Shown one piece after another: positions 21,833-34,100 of a DNA stretch of 64,000 nt. Under the pieces are notes generated by a model. It searched no databases. It was not told the DNA's origin and was given only the letters and a program-made list of their open reading frames with translations. Numbering within the stretch: position 1 is the first letter of the stretch; every line of letters begins with the position of its first letter. The DNA lies in the NCBI GenBank assembly GCA_028826165.1, contig JAPDFW010000065.1, positions 434,001 to 498,000 on the forward strand, written 5' to 3'. The position numbers and the translations under genes are program-made. The stretch comes from Anaeramoeba ignava (Eukaryota; Metamonada; Anaeramoebidae).

Positions 21833-24800
21833 TTAGAAATAAGATTGAAGCATTAAAAGGACGTAAGTTGGGAAAGTGAGTTCAACTTTATCTTTTCGTT
21901 CTATTTAAAAAAAAAAAACAAAGAAGAATAAATTTAAATTATTTTAAAATTATTTTAATTTTATTTTAATTTTATTTTAAAATTATTTTGATTTTATTTT
22001 AAAATTATTTTACGAGTATCCCAAGCATTGAAAACATTAGCTGAGAGTTGAAGGAAAATGCATAAAGCAATATAACCATCATAATGAATTTTTCCTTTTT
22101 TTCCAAACTTATCAATAATTGCAAGAATTGTTTCTTTCTTTAAATGTCCAAATCCAGCTTTATGTAAAGCTTTTAAAAGTTCATCAATTTCAAGAAGTCC
22201 ACTATGATCTTTATCATGTTCTTGAAAGCTTGTTTGCATTACTAAATTAGATATAATTATAATTATTATTAAAAATCAAAATATTTAATAATTTGGTTTA
22301 TTTTTCTTTTTAATTTTGAAAAAAATATAAATACATTTCATAAATTTGTAAAGAAGAACGAATTCTTGGAAATTAACCTTTTTAAATAAGATATTTTAAT
22401 TTTAATTTTAATTTTAATTTTAATTTTAATTTTGATTTTAATTTTTATTTTAATTTTGATTTTAATTTTGATTTTAATTTTGATTTTAAATTGATTTTAA
22501 TTTTTATTTTGATTTTTATTTTGATTTTGATTTTAATTTTTGATTTTAATTTTTGATTTACTTTTGAATCTTGGGTTTTGGAAAACATTCTTATTAATTT
22601 ATCAGAAGTTCCTGCATCAAATTTTTCAAAAGAAAGAGATAAAGCTTTTGCTAATTCAATTGAATCAATAAATCCAGAACTAAAAACAAAAAGTTATAAA
22701 TAAATATTTTGGATTAAAAATTATGAAATAATATTTATATTTTTACTGGTCTGTATCCACCTAAAAATAAATGAAAATTATTATTAAATTTATTATTAAA
22801 ATTATTATTAAATTTATTTATTAAAATTTATTATTAAAATTATTATTAAAATTATTAAATTTATTATTAAAATTATTATTAAATTTATTATTAAAATTAT
22901 TATTAAATTTATTATTAAATTTATTATTAAAATTATTATTAAAATTATTATTAAATTTATTATTAAATTTATTATTAAATTTATTATTAAAATTATTATT
23001 AAAATTATTATTAAAATTATTATTAAATTTATTATTAAATTTATTATTAAATTTATTATTAAATTTATTATTAAATTTATTATTAAATTTATTATTAAAT
23101 TTATTATTTAATTTATTATTAAATTTATTATTAAATTTATTATTTAATTTATTATTAAATTTATTATTAAAATTTATTATTAAATTTATTATTAAAATTA
23201 TTATTAAATTTATTATTAAAATTATTATAAAATTATTATTAAATTTATTATTAAAATTATTATAAAATTATTATTAAATTATTATTAAAATTATTATTAA
23301 AATTATTATTAAAATTATTATTAAAATTATTATTAAAATTTATTATTAAAATTTATTATTAAATTTATTATTATATTTATTATTAAATTTATTATTAAAT
23401 TTATTATTAAATTTATTATTAAATTTATTATTAAATTTATTATTAAATTTATTATTAAATTTATTATTAAAATTATTATTAAATTTATTATTAAATTTAT
23501 TATTAAATTTATTATTAAATTTATTATTAAATTTATTATTAAATTTATTATTAAATTTATTATTAAATTTATTATTAAAATTTATTATTAAATTTATTAT
23601 TATTATAATTATTAATATTATTATTAAATTTATTATTAAAATTTATTATTAAATTTATTATTAAAATTATTATTAAATTTATTATTAAATTTATTATTAA
23701 ATTTATTATTAAAATTATTATTAAATTTATTATTAAATTTATTATTAAATTTATTATTAAATTTATTATTAAAATTATTATTAAAATTATTATTAAATTT
23801 ATTATTTAAATTATTATTTAAAATTATTATTAAAATTTATTATTATATTTATTATTAAAATTATTATTAAATTTATTATTTAAATTTATTATTAAATTTA
23901 TTATTAAATTAATTATTAAAATTTATTATTAAAATTATTATTAAATTTATTATTAAATTTATTATTATAATTATTATTAAAATTATTATTAAATTTATTA
24001 TTAAAATTTATTATTAATATTATTATTAAATTTATTATTAAATTTATTATTAAAATTATTATTAAAATTATTATTAAAATTATTATTAAATTTATTATTA
24101 AAATTATTATTAAATTTATTATTAAAATTAATTATTAAATTTATTATTTAATTTATTATTAAATTTATTATTAAAATTAATTATTAAAATTTATTATTAA
24201 ATTTATTATTAAATTTATTATTAAAATTATTATTAAAATTATTATTAAATTTATTATTAAAATTATTATTAAATTTATTATTAAAATTATTATTAAAATT
24301 ATTATTAAATTTATTATTAAAATTATTATTAAATTTATTATTAAATTTATTATTAAATTTATTATTAAATTTATTATTAAAATTATTATTAAATTTATTA
24401 TTAAATTTATTATTAAATTTATTATTAAATTTATTATTAAATTTATTATTAAAATTATTATTAAATTATTATTAAATTATTATTAAATTTATTATTAAAT
24501 TTATTATTAAATTTATTATTAAATTTATTATTAAATTTATTATTAAATTTATTATTATATTTATTATTAAATTTATTATTATTTTTTTGGATTAAATTTT
24601 TTAATTAATTTTTTTTTAATTGATTTTTACTTGTTGAAACCATTGAGTAAGTTGATTCATTAACATTTGTTCAGGATTCATCATTGGTTGTTGTTGGTAC
24701 ATCATTCCTTGACCACCCATCATCATTCCTTGTTGGCCCATCATCATTGGTTGTTGTTGGTACATCATTCCTTGTTGTCCCATCATCATTGGTTGTTGTT

Positions 24801-24981
24801 GGTACATCATTTGTTGTTGTTGTTGTTGTTGTTGCATCATTTGGTTTTGGAATTGCTTTTGTTGGTGATACATCATTTCTTGATTTTTTTCTTGTTGTTC
24901 TTTTAAGTGCTTTTGATATTTTTTTTGTTGTTTCTTTAATTCTTTTTGCTTCTTTTTTTGTTCTTTTGAAGAATAACTCAT
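21833..24981 (-). CDS. Penta-EF-hand (PEF) calcium-binding protein with a Gln/Met-rich N-terminus
   Basis: Six exons (24631-24981, 22747-22760, 22562-22679, 22335-22377, 22014-22241, 21833-21900) join in frame to 273 residues. The N-terminus is Lys/Gln-rich, then MMMGQQG/MMYQQQP repeats, replacing the Gly/Pro/Tyr tail of ALG-2 or sorcin. EF-hands follow: VDTDHSGFIDSIELAKAL, a degenerate FSKTQDSKVNFQEFVLLYKF, HDKDHSGLLEIDELLKAL, and FGKKGKIHYDGYIALCIFL. The C-terminal dimer segment is DKVELTFPTYVLLMLQSYF. Exon 2 is only 14 nt and supplies the start of the first Ca-binding loop. Intron 1 (1.87 kb) is one repeat array. PEF proteins dimerise and bind membranes or ESCRT partners on Ca2+ rise; the partner here is unknown. 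Confidence 0.85.
22765..24590 (-). repeat. 1.8-kb TTATTAAA-type array filling PEF intron 1
   Basis: Nearly pure 9-10 bp units (ATTATTAAAT, ATTATTAAAA on the plus strand) run for about 1.8 kb. The array lies between a 351-nt first exon and a 14-nt second exon of the PEF gene. Single-base length slips break the period often, so this is a likely site of length polymorphism and of assembly collapse. Confidence 0.9.
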
Positions 24982-25446
24982 TGTTGAAAAATAAAAGAAA
25001 ATGAATTTAATTTTTTTAATTTTTTTTAATTAAAAAATTTTTTTTTTCTTTTTAGGATTTTTTTTAATTAATTTTTTTTTTTATTAATTTATTATTAAAT
25101 TGAGAACGAAATTAAATTAAAAAATTAAATTAAAATAAATTAAATAAAAAATTAAAATTAAATTAAAATAAATTAAATAAAAAATTAAAAAAAGATCAAA
25201 AAGTGGAATTTAAATTGTTTTGGATTTTTTTTAAATTTTTGTTAGTTAAACTTCGAAAAGAAAAATGAAGTAAAAGAGAAAAGAAAAAAAAAATCAAAAT
25301 TAAAAGAAAAGAAAAAAAGAACTAAAAAAAAAGAAAAATTATTCCTTAACTTTAGTTTTTTGATTTAAATTTGAATTTTAAATTTTAAATTTTAAATTTT
25401 AATTTTGATTTTTAAATTTTAATTTTTGGATTTTGGATCTAAATTC
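24982..25446. other. 465-bp spacer between PFO stop and PEF start
   Basis: AT-rich, with poly-A/T runs and AAATTAAA repeats. On the minus strand the part next to the PEF start is T/C-rich (TTCATTTTCTTTTATTTTTC), fitting the common leader motif. No gene, RNA or clear terminator is recognised. Confidence 0.5.
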
Positions 25447-28400
25447 TTAATTCTTCTTTTTCTGCTTTTTCTGCTTCAACAAACTATCAAATTGACCTTT
25501 AAAAGCAACATATCTTTGATATCTTTGAGTAATATCATTAAGAAGTTGGTCTTGTTTGAGTTTTGCATCATCAGGGAAAGTAGACTTAAGACTTTCAAAA
25601 CGATTCTCTGATTTCAAGAATTCATGGAAACCTGGCTTTGGTTTTGAGGAGTCAAGAACCATTGGGTTTTTTCCTAAGGCGAGTAAGTTAGGATCATAAC
25701 GATAAAGAAGATAATATCCTTTACTGATTGCTTCTTTTGCATGAGCAGGTCCGATTCCGAGACCGTTCTTGATGCCGTGCTCGATGCAAGGGCAGTAAGC
25801 AATGACGAGGGAAACGCCTTTGTGCTTCTCTGCCTCTGTAATTGCCTTGATGGCCTGAGTGGGGTTAGCAGAGAGACAGATGGATGCGACATAAACATTT
25901 CCATAGGTGATTGCCATCATCCCAAGATCCTTCTTTGCCGTGGTTTTTCCTGATGCTGTGAACTTCGCTACTCCCGCTCGCGGTGTCGATTTGGATGACT
26001 GCCCTCCGGTGTTGGAATAGACCTCAGTGTCAAGTACTAGAAGATTCACATCTTCCCCACTCGCTAATATGTGATCAACTCCCCCATAGCCAATGTCATA
26101 CGCCCAGCCGTCTCCGCCTTGTATCCATATAGACTTCTTCGCGAGAAGATCTTTGTTTTTGTAGATGTAATTCATCGCGTTTTCTGTCTCGTTTGAAAAT
26201 TCGGAAAAAATGGATTTTTTTGAATTTGTTTCGAAAAGATGTTTTTTGGATTCTAAATATTTCTGGATTTCTTGGGAAACGTTATTGGATTCAACGCGAT
26301 CATCGAAAACATCGATCCATTTGCGAAGAAGCGATGTGAGAACGGGGTCTTTTTCAAAGAGATCCTTTGCGAGAAAGTCCTTGATATAAGCCATCAATTT
26401 GACTCTGAGTTGAGAAACTGATTTGGCGATTCCGAGACCGTATTCGGCATTATCTTCAAAAAGGGAGTTTCCCCAAGCAGGACCATGACCAAGACTGTTT
26501 GAGGTGTAAGGATTCCAGGGGAAAGTTCCGCCCCACACGGATGAGCATCCAGATGCGTTTGCGATGATCATCTGGTCTCCGAAAAGCTGAGTAACCAGCT
26601 TGATAACTGGCGTCTCTCCGCATCCAGCGCAAGCGCCAGAGAACTCAAGAAGAGGTTGTGAAAATTGACTGCCTTTGAGAGTGGTTGTTTTGTAGATACT
26701 ATCCCGTGTCGGGAGTTTCATCATGTAATCCCAATTATCTCCGTGTTTTGTCTTCATAGTTTCTGACGGAACCATTTGAAGACAGTTTTCGGGACATGCG
26801 TTCGCACATACGGTGCATCCTGTGCAATCAAACGGGGAAATTTGGATCGTGAATTTATATTCCTTTGTTTTTGGATCCTCGAGAACATCAATAACCTCAG
26901 GATAAGGCGCTTTGTTTTTTTCTTCCTCGGAAATGAAAAAAGGTCGAATTGCTGCGTGCGGACAAAGCACAGAGCACATGTTGCATTGAATGCACTTGCT
27001 CGAATCCCATTTAGGCACAAAATCAGAGAATCCTCGTTTCTCATATTTACTTGTTCCTGAAGGAATTTTCCCTGCGAAATCAAGTTTAGTCAAAGGTAGA
27101 TTATCCCCCTTCATTGCTAAAATTGGTCGCATTACATCCCGTACAAACTGCGGATCTTGAACAATGATTTTCTTTGGGATTGTTTGAAGATCGTTTTCTG
27201 GATCAGCATCCTTCCATGTCTCGGGATACTTGATCTCAATAATGTTCCGTATTCCGGTGTCAACTGCGTCCTTGTTTTTCTGCACAATATCCTCACCCTT
27301 CCGCATATACTCTTTCTCAATCGCCTTCTTTAGAAGCCCGATGGCTTTGTCTTCCGGAAGAACATTACTCAATTTGAAGAATACTGCCTGCATGATCATG
27401 TTGATTCTTCCGCTCAATCCAACCTCATCCGCAATTTTTGATGCGTCGATGTTATAGAATTGCAGTTTTTTGCGTGCAATCTGTCTTTTCACGTTATTTG
27501 GAAGATTTTTCTCAAGTTCCTCAATAGTGTTCCATGGTGAGTTGAGGATGAATTTACTCCCCGGTTTTGCTGGATTCAGAAGATGATCATATTTTCCAAG
27601 ATAAGATTTCAAATGGCAGGCAATATAATCCGAATCGGTAATCATATAAGAGGAATCAATATGTTTTGGACCGAAACGGAGATGTGAAATTGTTACACCA
27701 CCAGACTTGTGAGCAGAATAGGCGAAATAACCCTGTCCATACAAAGGTGTATTTTCCACAATGATTTTGATTGCGTTCTTATTGGCTCCCACAGTTCCAT
27801 CAGAACCCATTCCCCAGAAAATACATTGTTTTGTACCTTGAGGCACGGCATCGATATTTTCTCCGAAACTCAACGAAGTATTCAAAATATCATCAGTGAT
27901 TCCGACAGTAAAATTGTTTTTCGGATTCAATTGATTCAAATTATCGTAAATTGAGCGAACCATTGCGGGTGTGAATTCCTTACCACCAATTCCGAATCTC
28001 CCACCGATAACTTCGATGTTCTTTCCATGAACCGCAGAGACGACGTCTGATTGGAGAGGTTGAGACGGTGCTCCGTTCTCTTTTACTCGATCAAGAACGG
28101 CGATTCTTTTGACCGTTTTTGGCAACGCACTCAAAAAATGTTCCACAGAAAAAGGTCGATATAACCGAACCTTAATGAGCCCGATTTTCTCATTGGGGAA
28201 TTTCTCAATTATCTCTTCCACAGGAGACGCTCCCGATCCCATTACAACAACAACTCTCTCTGCCTCAGGATGGCCGAGATAATCAAACAAACGATATTGT
28301 CTGCCTGTTTTTTCTGCAAATTGGTCCATGTATTGCTGAACAATATAAGGAACTTTGTTATAATATCTGGCGGTTTCCTCAATAAACTGGAAATACACAT

Positions 28401-31021
28401 CTGTGCCCTGAACAGTTCCTCTCAGATGCGGGTGTTCAGGATTTAAGGATTTTTCTCTGTGTTTCTCAATGGCTTGGTAGTCCACCATTTTCTTCATCAA
28501 TTCAGGATTTAAAACATCGACTGAATTAACTTCGTGGGAAGTTCTGAAACCGTCAAAGAAATGAAGGAAAGGAATAGAAGATTGAATTGTGGCGAGATGT
28601 GATATAAAGCCTAAGTCCATAACTTCCTGGACTGTTCCCGAGCTCATCATTGCGAATCCTGTTTGTCTTGTTGCCATTACGTCTGAATGATCACAGAAGA
28701 TGGATAAACCTTGTCCTCCTACAAGTCGAGAGCTTATGTGGAATACTGCTGGCATTAATCCCCCAGCTATTTTGTACATGTTGGGAATCATCAGAAGTAA
28801 TCCTTGAGATGCTGTGAATGTTGTTGCTAATGCTCCTGCTGCTACTGCTCCGTGAAGTGCTCCTGCTGCTCCTCCTTCAGATTGCATTTCTGTTACTTGT
28901 AATGGTATTCCGAAAATGTTTTTTTTCCCTTCTGCGCTCCATTTATCTGCGAGTTCTCCCATTGTACTTTTTATTTAAATATTTATTAGATTTAATTATT
29001 TATTAAATTTATATATTTATTTGATTTGAATTAAATATTTATTTGATTTGAATTAAATTAAATATTTATTAGATTTGAATTAAATATTGATTTAAATATT
29101 TAAAGATTTATTTGATTTAAATATTTATTTGATTTAAATTAAATATTGATTTGAATTAAATATTTGATTTGATTTGATTTGATTTAAATTAAATATTTAT
29201 TTGATTTGATTTGATTTAAATTAAATATTGATTTGATTTGATTTGATTTGATTTGATTTAAATATTTATATATTGATTTGATTTAATTATTTATTTGATT
29301 TAATTTAAATATTTATTTGATTTAATTTGAATTAAATATTTATTTGATTTGAATTAAATTAAATATTTATTAGATTTAATTTAAATATTGATTTGATTTG
29401 ATTTGATTTGATTTGATTTGATTTTAATTAAATATTTATTTGATTTAAATTAAATATTTATTTGATTTTAATTAAATATTTATTTGATTTGAATTAAATA
29501 TTGATTTGATTTAAATATTTATTAGATTTGATTTGATTTAAATTAAATATTTATTTGATTTAATTTAAATATTTATATATTGATTTAATTTAAATATTTA
29601 TTTGATTTGATTTAAATATTTATTAGATTTAATTTTATTTGAATTAAATATTTATTTGATTTAATTTAAATATTTATTTGATTTGATTTGAATTAAATAT
29701 TTATTAAATTAAAGATTTATAAGATTTGGAAAATAAATTGATGATTCATTGGTCGATTTTGCGAATAGATGATCGAAAAATTGGCCAAAAATCATTTTCT
29801 TTAATAACACATCTTTTTGAGCCATTTCTTTTGTTTGTTGTTGAGAAGAAAGGGGTCGAGAAAGTTTATAATACTGATAACAAAAATAAAACTTCTCAAA
29901 TTTATTTTGCTTTTTTTTTCTTTTATTTGAATAACTTCTTGCAATTTTGAAATAACCATTTTATTCTCAATAAGTTTTATATTTGTTTTTTATTTTTAAA
30001 TTTGAATCAATTTAATTTATAGTTGAGATATAAGGAGTTCTTTTTCAAAACTATTAAAATTTATATGTTCTCCCATTTTGGTAAAAAAATCACTCTATGC
30101 AAAAAGTTTGAAATTATATTTTATTGATGAAAAAGATATTCTTTTTTTTACCAAAATGGGAGAAGATGTCTAAAATACTCAAATAAAAAATGAACAAGAA
30201 AATTTCCATTGTATGTAATTGACATCTAAAAGAAATCAATAAAGAATTGTTGATAACTTTTTGAAATATTTTGTCATTGTAATGAAATTAAAAACAAAGA
30301 TCCTTTCATACAATGAAGAAAGAATAATCTGAAGAGATAATTTATTTTCAAAATCTAATGAAAAGATTATTCTATTCTCTTAATTCATTTGTTAGAATAA
30401 AAAATCCAAAATCATTTGTCAAAGAAGAGAAAGAATCAAGAAGAGAAATTGAATTGAATTGAGAGATTAGATGAGAAAAGAAACTATTGATTCAAATTGA
30501 CAAAATCGATTCAAAATATGAAGAAAAAGAAAAAGAAAATTTTAATAAAGAATGAAAAAAACAATAAAAAATTTTGAATTTGGTTATTTCATTTTTAGTC
30601 AAAAAATCTCTTCTTTGTTTTTATCAGAAAAATAATCGATAACAAAGGAAATTATTTCATATATTATCAATAACTCTCAAATTTAGAAAGATAGCATCTT
30701 TTCGCAAAATCGACCATTGTTATTTTAAATAAAATTAAATAAAATTAAAAAAATAGAAACACTTACGTTGCTGGAGTAATTGGATATAAAAAAGCTACAT
30801 CACTCATCATATAACCAATATAAGCAGCTGCTGTGTTTCCATCCATTGGTTCTTTTGTCTAATTTACAAAAAAAAAAAGAAGAAAATTAACAAAAAAATT
30901 ATTTAATAAAATTTTTATTGATTTTTTTTTTTTGATTTAAAAAATTTTTTTTTACTGAAAACATTTTAAAAAGTGAATTACTTATGATCTTCTTCTTAAT
31001 TTTTTTTGTTGTCTGTAACAT
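25447..31021 (-). CDS. PFO: Pyruvate:ferredoxin oxidoreductase with N-terminal presequence-like extension
   Basis: PFO converts pyruvate, CoA and oxidised ferredoxin to acetyl-CoA, CO2 and reduced ferredoxin. Exons 30956-31021, 30767-30858 and 25447-28966 join in frame to 1225 residues, a full single-chain PFO with no fused flavodoxin/reductase domain. Visible: DGNTAAAYIGYMMSDVAFLY in domain I; two 4Fe-4S motifs (CIQCNMCSVLCP, CTGCTVCANACP); TPP-site motifs (GACAGCGETP, GGDGWAYDIGYGG, SNTGGQSS). The first 22 residues (MLQTTKKIKKKIISNSLFKM then FS) are basic, hydroxylated and free of acids, like a mitochondrial or hydrogenosomal targeting peptide. The middle of exon 3 is visibly less AT-rich than all neighbours, with many C/G-ending codons. 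Intron 2 is 1.8 kb and holds a repeat array plus a TIR element. Confidence 0.93.
28975..29720 (-). repeat. ATTTGATTTGAATTAAAT-type array in PFO intron 2
   Basis: Imperfect short repeats of ATTTGATTTGA, AATTAAAT and ATTTATTTGA fill the 3' part of PFO intron 2, directly beside the acceptor. The motif differs from those in other introns of the window. Confidence 0.8.
29751..30715. mobile_element. 965-bp non-autonomous TIR element in PFO intron 2
   Basis: The ends are inverted copies: GGTCGATTTTGCGAATAGAT at the left, and at the right CATCTTTTCGCAAAATCGACC (21 nt read as CATCT then TTCGCAAAATCGACC), which match with one or two differences over about 22 bp. The element is flanked on both sides by ATT (29748-29750 and 30716-30718), a candidate 3-bp target-site duplication. 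Inside, 30068-30088 and about 30147-30167 form a second inverted repeat (CTCCCATTTTGGTAAAAAAA and its complement). There is no credible transposase reading frame, so it is MITE-like. Its base composition is less repetitive than the surrounding intron. Confidence 0.7.
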
Positions 31022-31145
31022 TTTTTATGTTGTTTTTATTTTTAAAATAATCAAAATAAATGAAAGAAAAAAAATGAAAAAAAAAATAAAAAAAAAATTT
31101 TTTTGATTTAAATTTTTATTTAATTTTTTCATTTTTTATTTTAAA
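31022..31145. promoter_or_regulatory. 124-bp bidirectional promoter between PFO and URB2-like genes
   Basis: It contains outward-facing T-rich motifs: on the minus strand CATTTTTTTTCTTTCATTTA before PFO, on the plus strand TTTTTTCATTTTTTATTTT directly before the URB2-like start. Length and motif layout resemble the other divergent spacers here. Confidence 0.45.
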
Positions 31146-34100
31146 ATGGAAAATAAATTTAATCAACTTTATTCAAAAAATTTAAATTCAAATGAAAAAA
31201 TCGAATTAGCTAATAATATTTTTAAAGATGAAAAAGCATTTCTTATTAATAAAAATCAAGTTTTATTAACATGGATTATAAATATATTAATTAAATCATT
31301 AAAAACAGAAAAATTCAAATCAAAATTCAAATCAAAATTCAAATCAAAATTCAAATCAAAATTCAAATCAAAATTCAATTCAAAATTCAAATCAAAATTC
31401 AATTCAAAATTCAAATCAAAATTCAAATCAAAATTCAAATCAAAATTCAATTCAAAATTTAGAAAAAAATTTAGAAAAAAATGAAAACCTCAAAATTTCA
31501 TATTGGGATTTCCTCATCTTAATACTTAAAACAATATCAACTCAAAATATCTCATCCCCAAAAATATCAATACATCCAAAACTCCTCTCTTCAATCTCAT
31601 ACGCAATAACACACTCAAAAGACACAAAACTCCTCAATATAATCAATAACTTGATTTCTTTATTATCATCAGAACTCAGAAATTATTTCAGAGTATCTCT
31701 CTTCCAAATAGCGCAATTCATTGAAGATACTACATCACACTTCATCACAAACTCACCACAAAATAACATCCTAATAAATACCCATTTACTTATCATTCAA
31801 AAAGCCATTTTTCTCTTTAACAAAAAATACGAAGAACAATCAAATCATAAAAGTGTTTATTTAATGTTCCTCAAAAAACTCTTTTGGCCACTCCTCAAAT
31901 TCAATTACTCCCTTCTTTCACTCATCCCAAAACCCCAAAATTCTTGTGCACTTTCCTCTCAAATCAAGGATCTCATTTCAAATGTTCTTTTCCATAAAAA
32001 TCACATTTATGAATACCAAATTTCAATTAAAAATATTCACAAAGAAAACAAAAAATCAGAATCATATCCTTCCAAATTCTTCCAAAAATTATCCCAATTT
32101 TCTCAATCAAAAGAAATCAAATCACTTCTTCCCTTTTTCCTCAAAACCTTCATTACAAAATACCACAAATACATCTCAAAATCATCACTAAAATTACCCA
32201 AAAAATATGCAAAAAATCAAAAAAATCAAAAAAATCAAGAAAAAGAACAATCACCAATCGAGTTTGCATTTTTCATCCAATTATCAAATACAATCCCTAA
32301 AATTGAGGAAAAAAACTTTGAAAAAAACGATAAAGAATCACTTCTTTTTGATCTTGAAATCACAAACGAATTATTATCAACTTTGATACACTTCCAAATA
32401 TACAAAATCGCACAGGATAATCTACTTTATAATAATTTCCAATATAATTTCCTTCTTCAAACATTTGTTATCCCAATATCTCGGATATTGCTCCAAGAAA
32501 CAATCCCCAAATTAAATCAACCATTAATATCCTCAATATTCCAATTGATGAAAAAATTATTTTCAATGAATCACTTACTTTTTTCTCAAAATCTTGAGCA
32601 ATTTTTCACTACAAATCTCTCTCAAAATACAATTCATTCCGCTACTTTTTTTTACAATAAGATCATCAAAACTTTTTCTCAATTATCCCAAATGGACAAA
32701 ATTCTCCAAATCATTCTTTCTGCAAATCTCAGCAATTTTCAAACACCCTCACATTTATTCAACTCTTTGAAATTCAAACAAAAACTCTCAAAGTTATTTC
32801 TTGATCTTTCTGAAAATCAAATTTTCACCATTTGGCAAATGTTCCTCGACCATATCAACTCTAGCTTCACAGAATATAAATCTTCACAATCACTTCTTGT
32901 TGCAATCCAATATTCTAGCTTTTTTCTCACTTCAATTTCCCAAATCACACTTAAAAATTACCAAAATATTCATCACTTACTCACTCAATCTTTCAATTCA
33001 ACACTCAAAACTCTCTACAATAAATTCACTTCCTCATATTTGATTGACTACGGAACCTCTTTTTTTCTCCTATTCATTTCTCTCTGGAAAATTTTAAGAG
33101 CTTATCAATCAATACAAAATTCTTCATTAATTCAAGAACTCAAAATTGTTCCTCAAAATTTTATTCAGGAAATTGATCCTCATTTTTCAATTAAAAAATT
33201 ACGTTTGTTTTCCAAAAAGAATCAATCATCAACCACACAAAAATCCACTGTTCCTTTTTCCAAAGATCTTTTCTCTTTTTGCTTACTTGAATTTGCGACT
33301 CTCTGGCTTGAATTGAGTTGCAATTATCAAAAAAGCACTGAAAAAACTGGAAACGGAAATGGAAATTGAAGAAGAAAATGAAAATCTCATAAAAATCAAG
33401 CAAAACTTATCCAAATTCATCTACCATCAAGTTTTCAATCTTATTTCATTACTTTCTACCAACCCAATTGCCAAAATAAAATCTTTGGATCAACAATTTC
33501 TTACCAATTATTTCCTCATTTTCTCATCAAATACTTATATGATTAGTGAAAATATTCCTTCAAAATATATTGCCAAAATTCTCCAAAAACTTCTCCATTT
33601 AATTTTGCAAGATGATCAACAAAATCAAAATGATTCCTCTCAAATTCTATCCCAATTTGCTTTGTCAATTTTCAGCAGTGATTTATTTTATGAGTCAAGA
33701 AATATCCAACAAAATTTCACAAAAATAATCCAAAAAAACATCCAATCAAATCAAAAAAACGCACAACAATTATTCCAATTTATAACCAGAATTCCTATCG
33801 AATTTATTGATCATAATTTAGCAACTTTATTGATTCAATCATTTATTAATGATTTGCTTGATTTTTTAAATGGAAAAACAAATTTATCAGCACCAATTTC
33901 TTTAATTATTCAATGGATCAAAAAATTTTCACAAATTTTCTCAGTGGAATTTTCACAAGAAATGAAAGGAAGTAAAATTATCCAAATGACAAATTTGTTC
34001 AAAAATGAACCTATCAATAATTCCCTTGAAAAAAATCAGAATGACTCAAATATCAAACTCGATATTTTTTCTTGGCTATGCAATCACTTTCTGAAAATTG

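Noticed and set aside
22755-24600. Centromere or telomere-like satellite
   Set aside because: The array sits between two exons that join in frame to a complete penta-EF-hand protein.
25674-28000. Several open frames antisense or shifted within PFO
   Set aside because: PFO is fully conserved in the main frame; the others are overlaps allowed by its lower AT content.
29726-29950. Possible 74-residue protein inside the TIR element
   Set aside because: It starts outside the element, has no recognisable motif and ends in a low-complexity Phe run.
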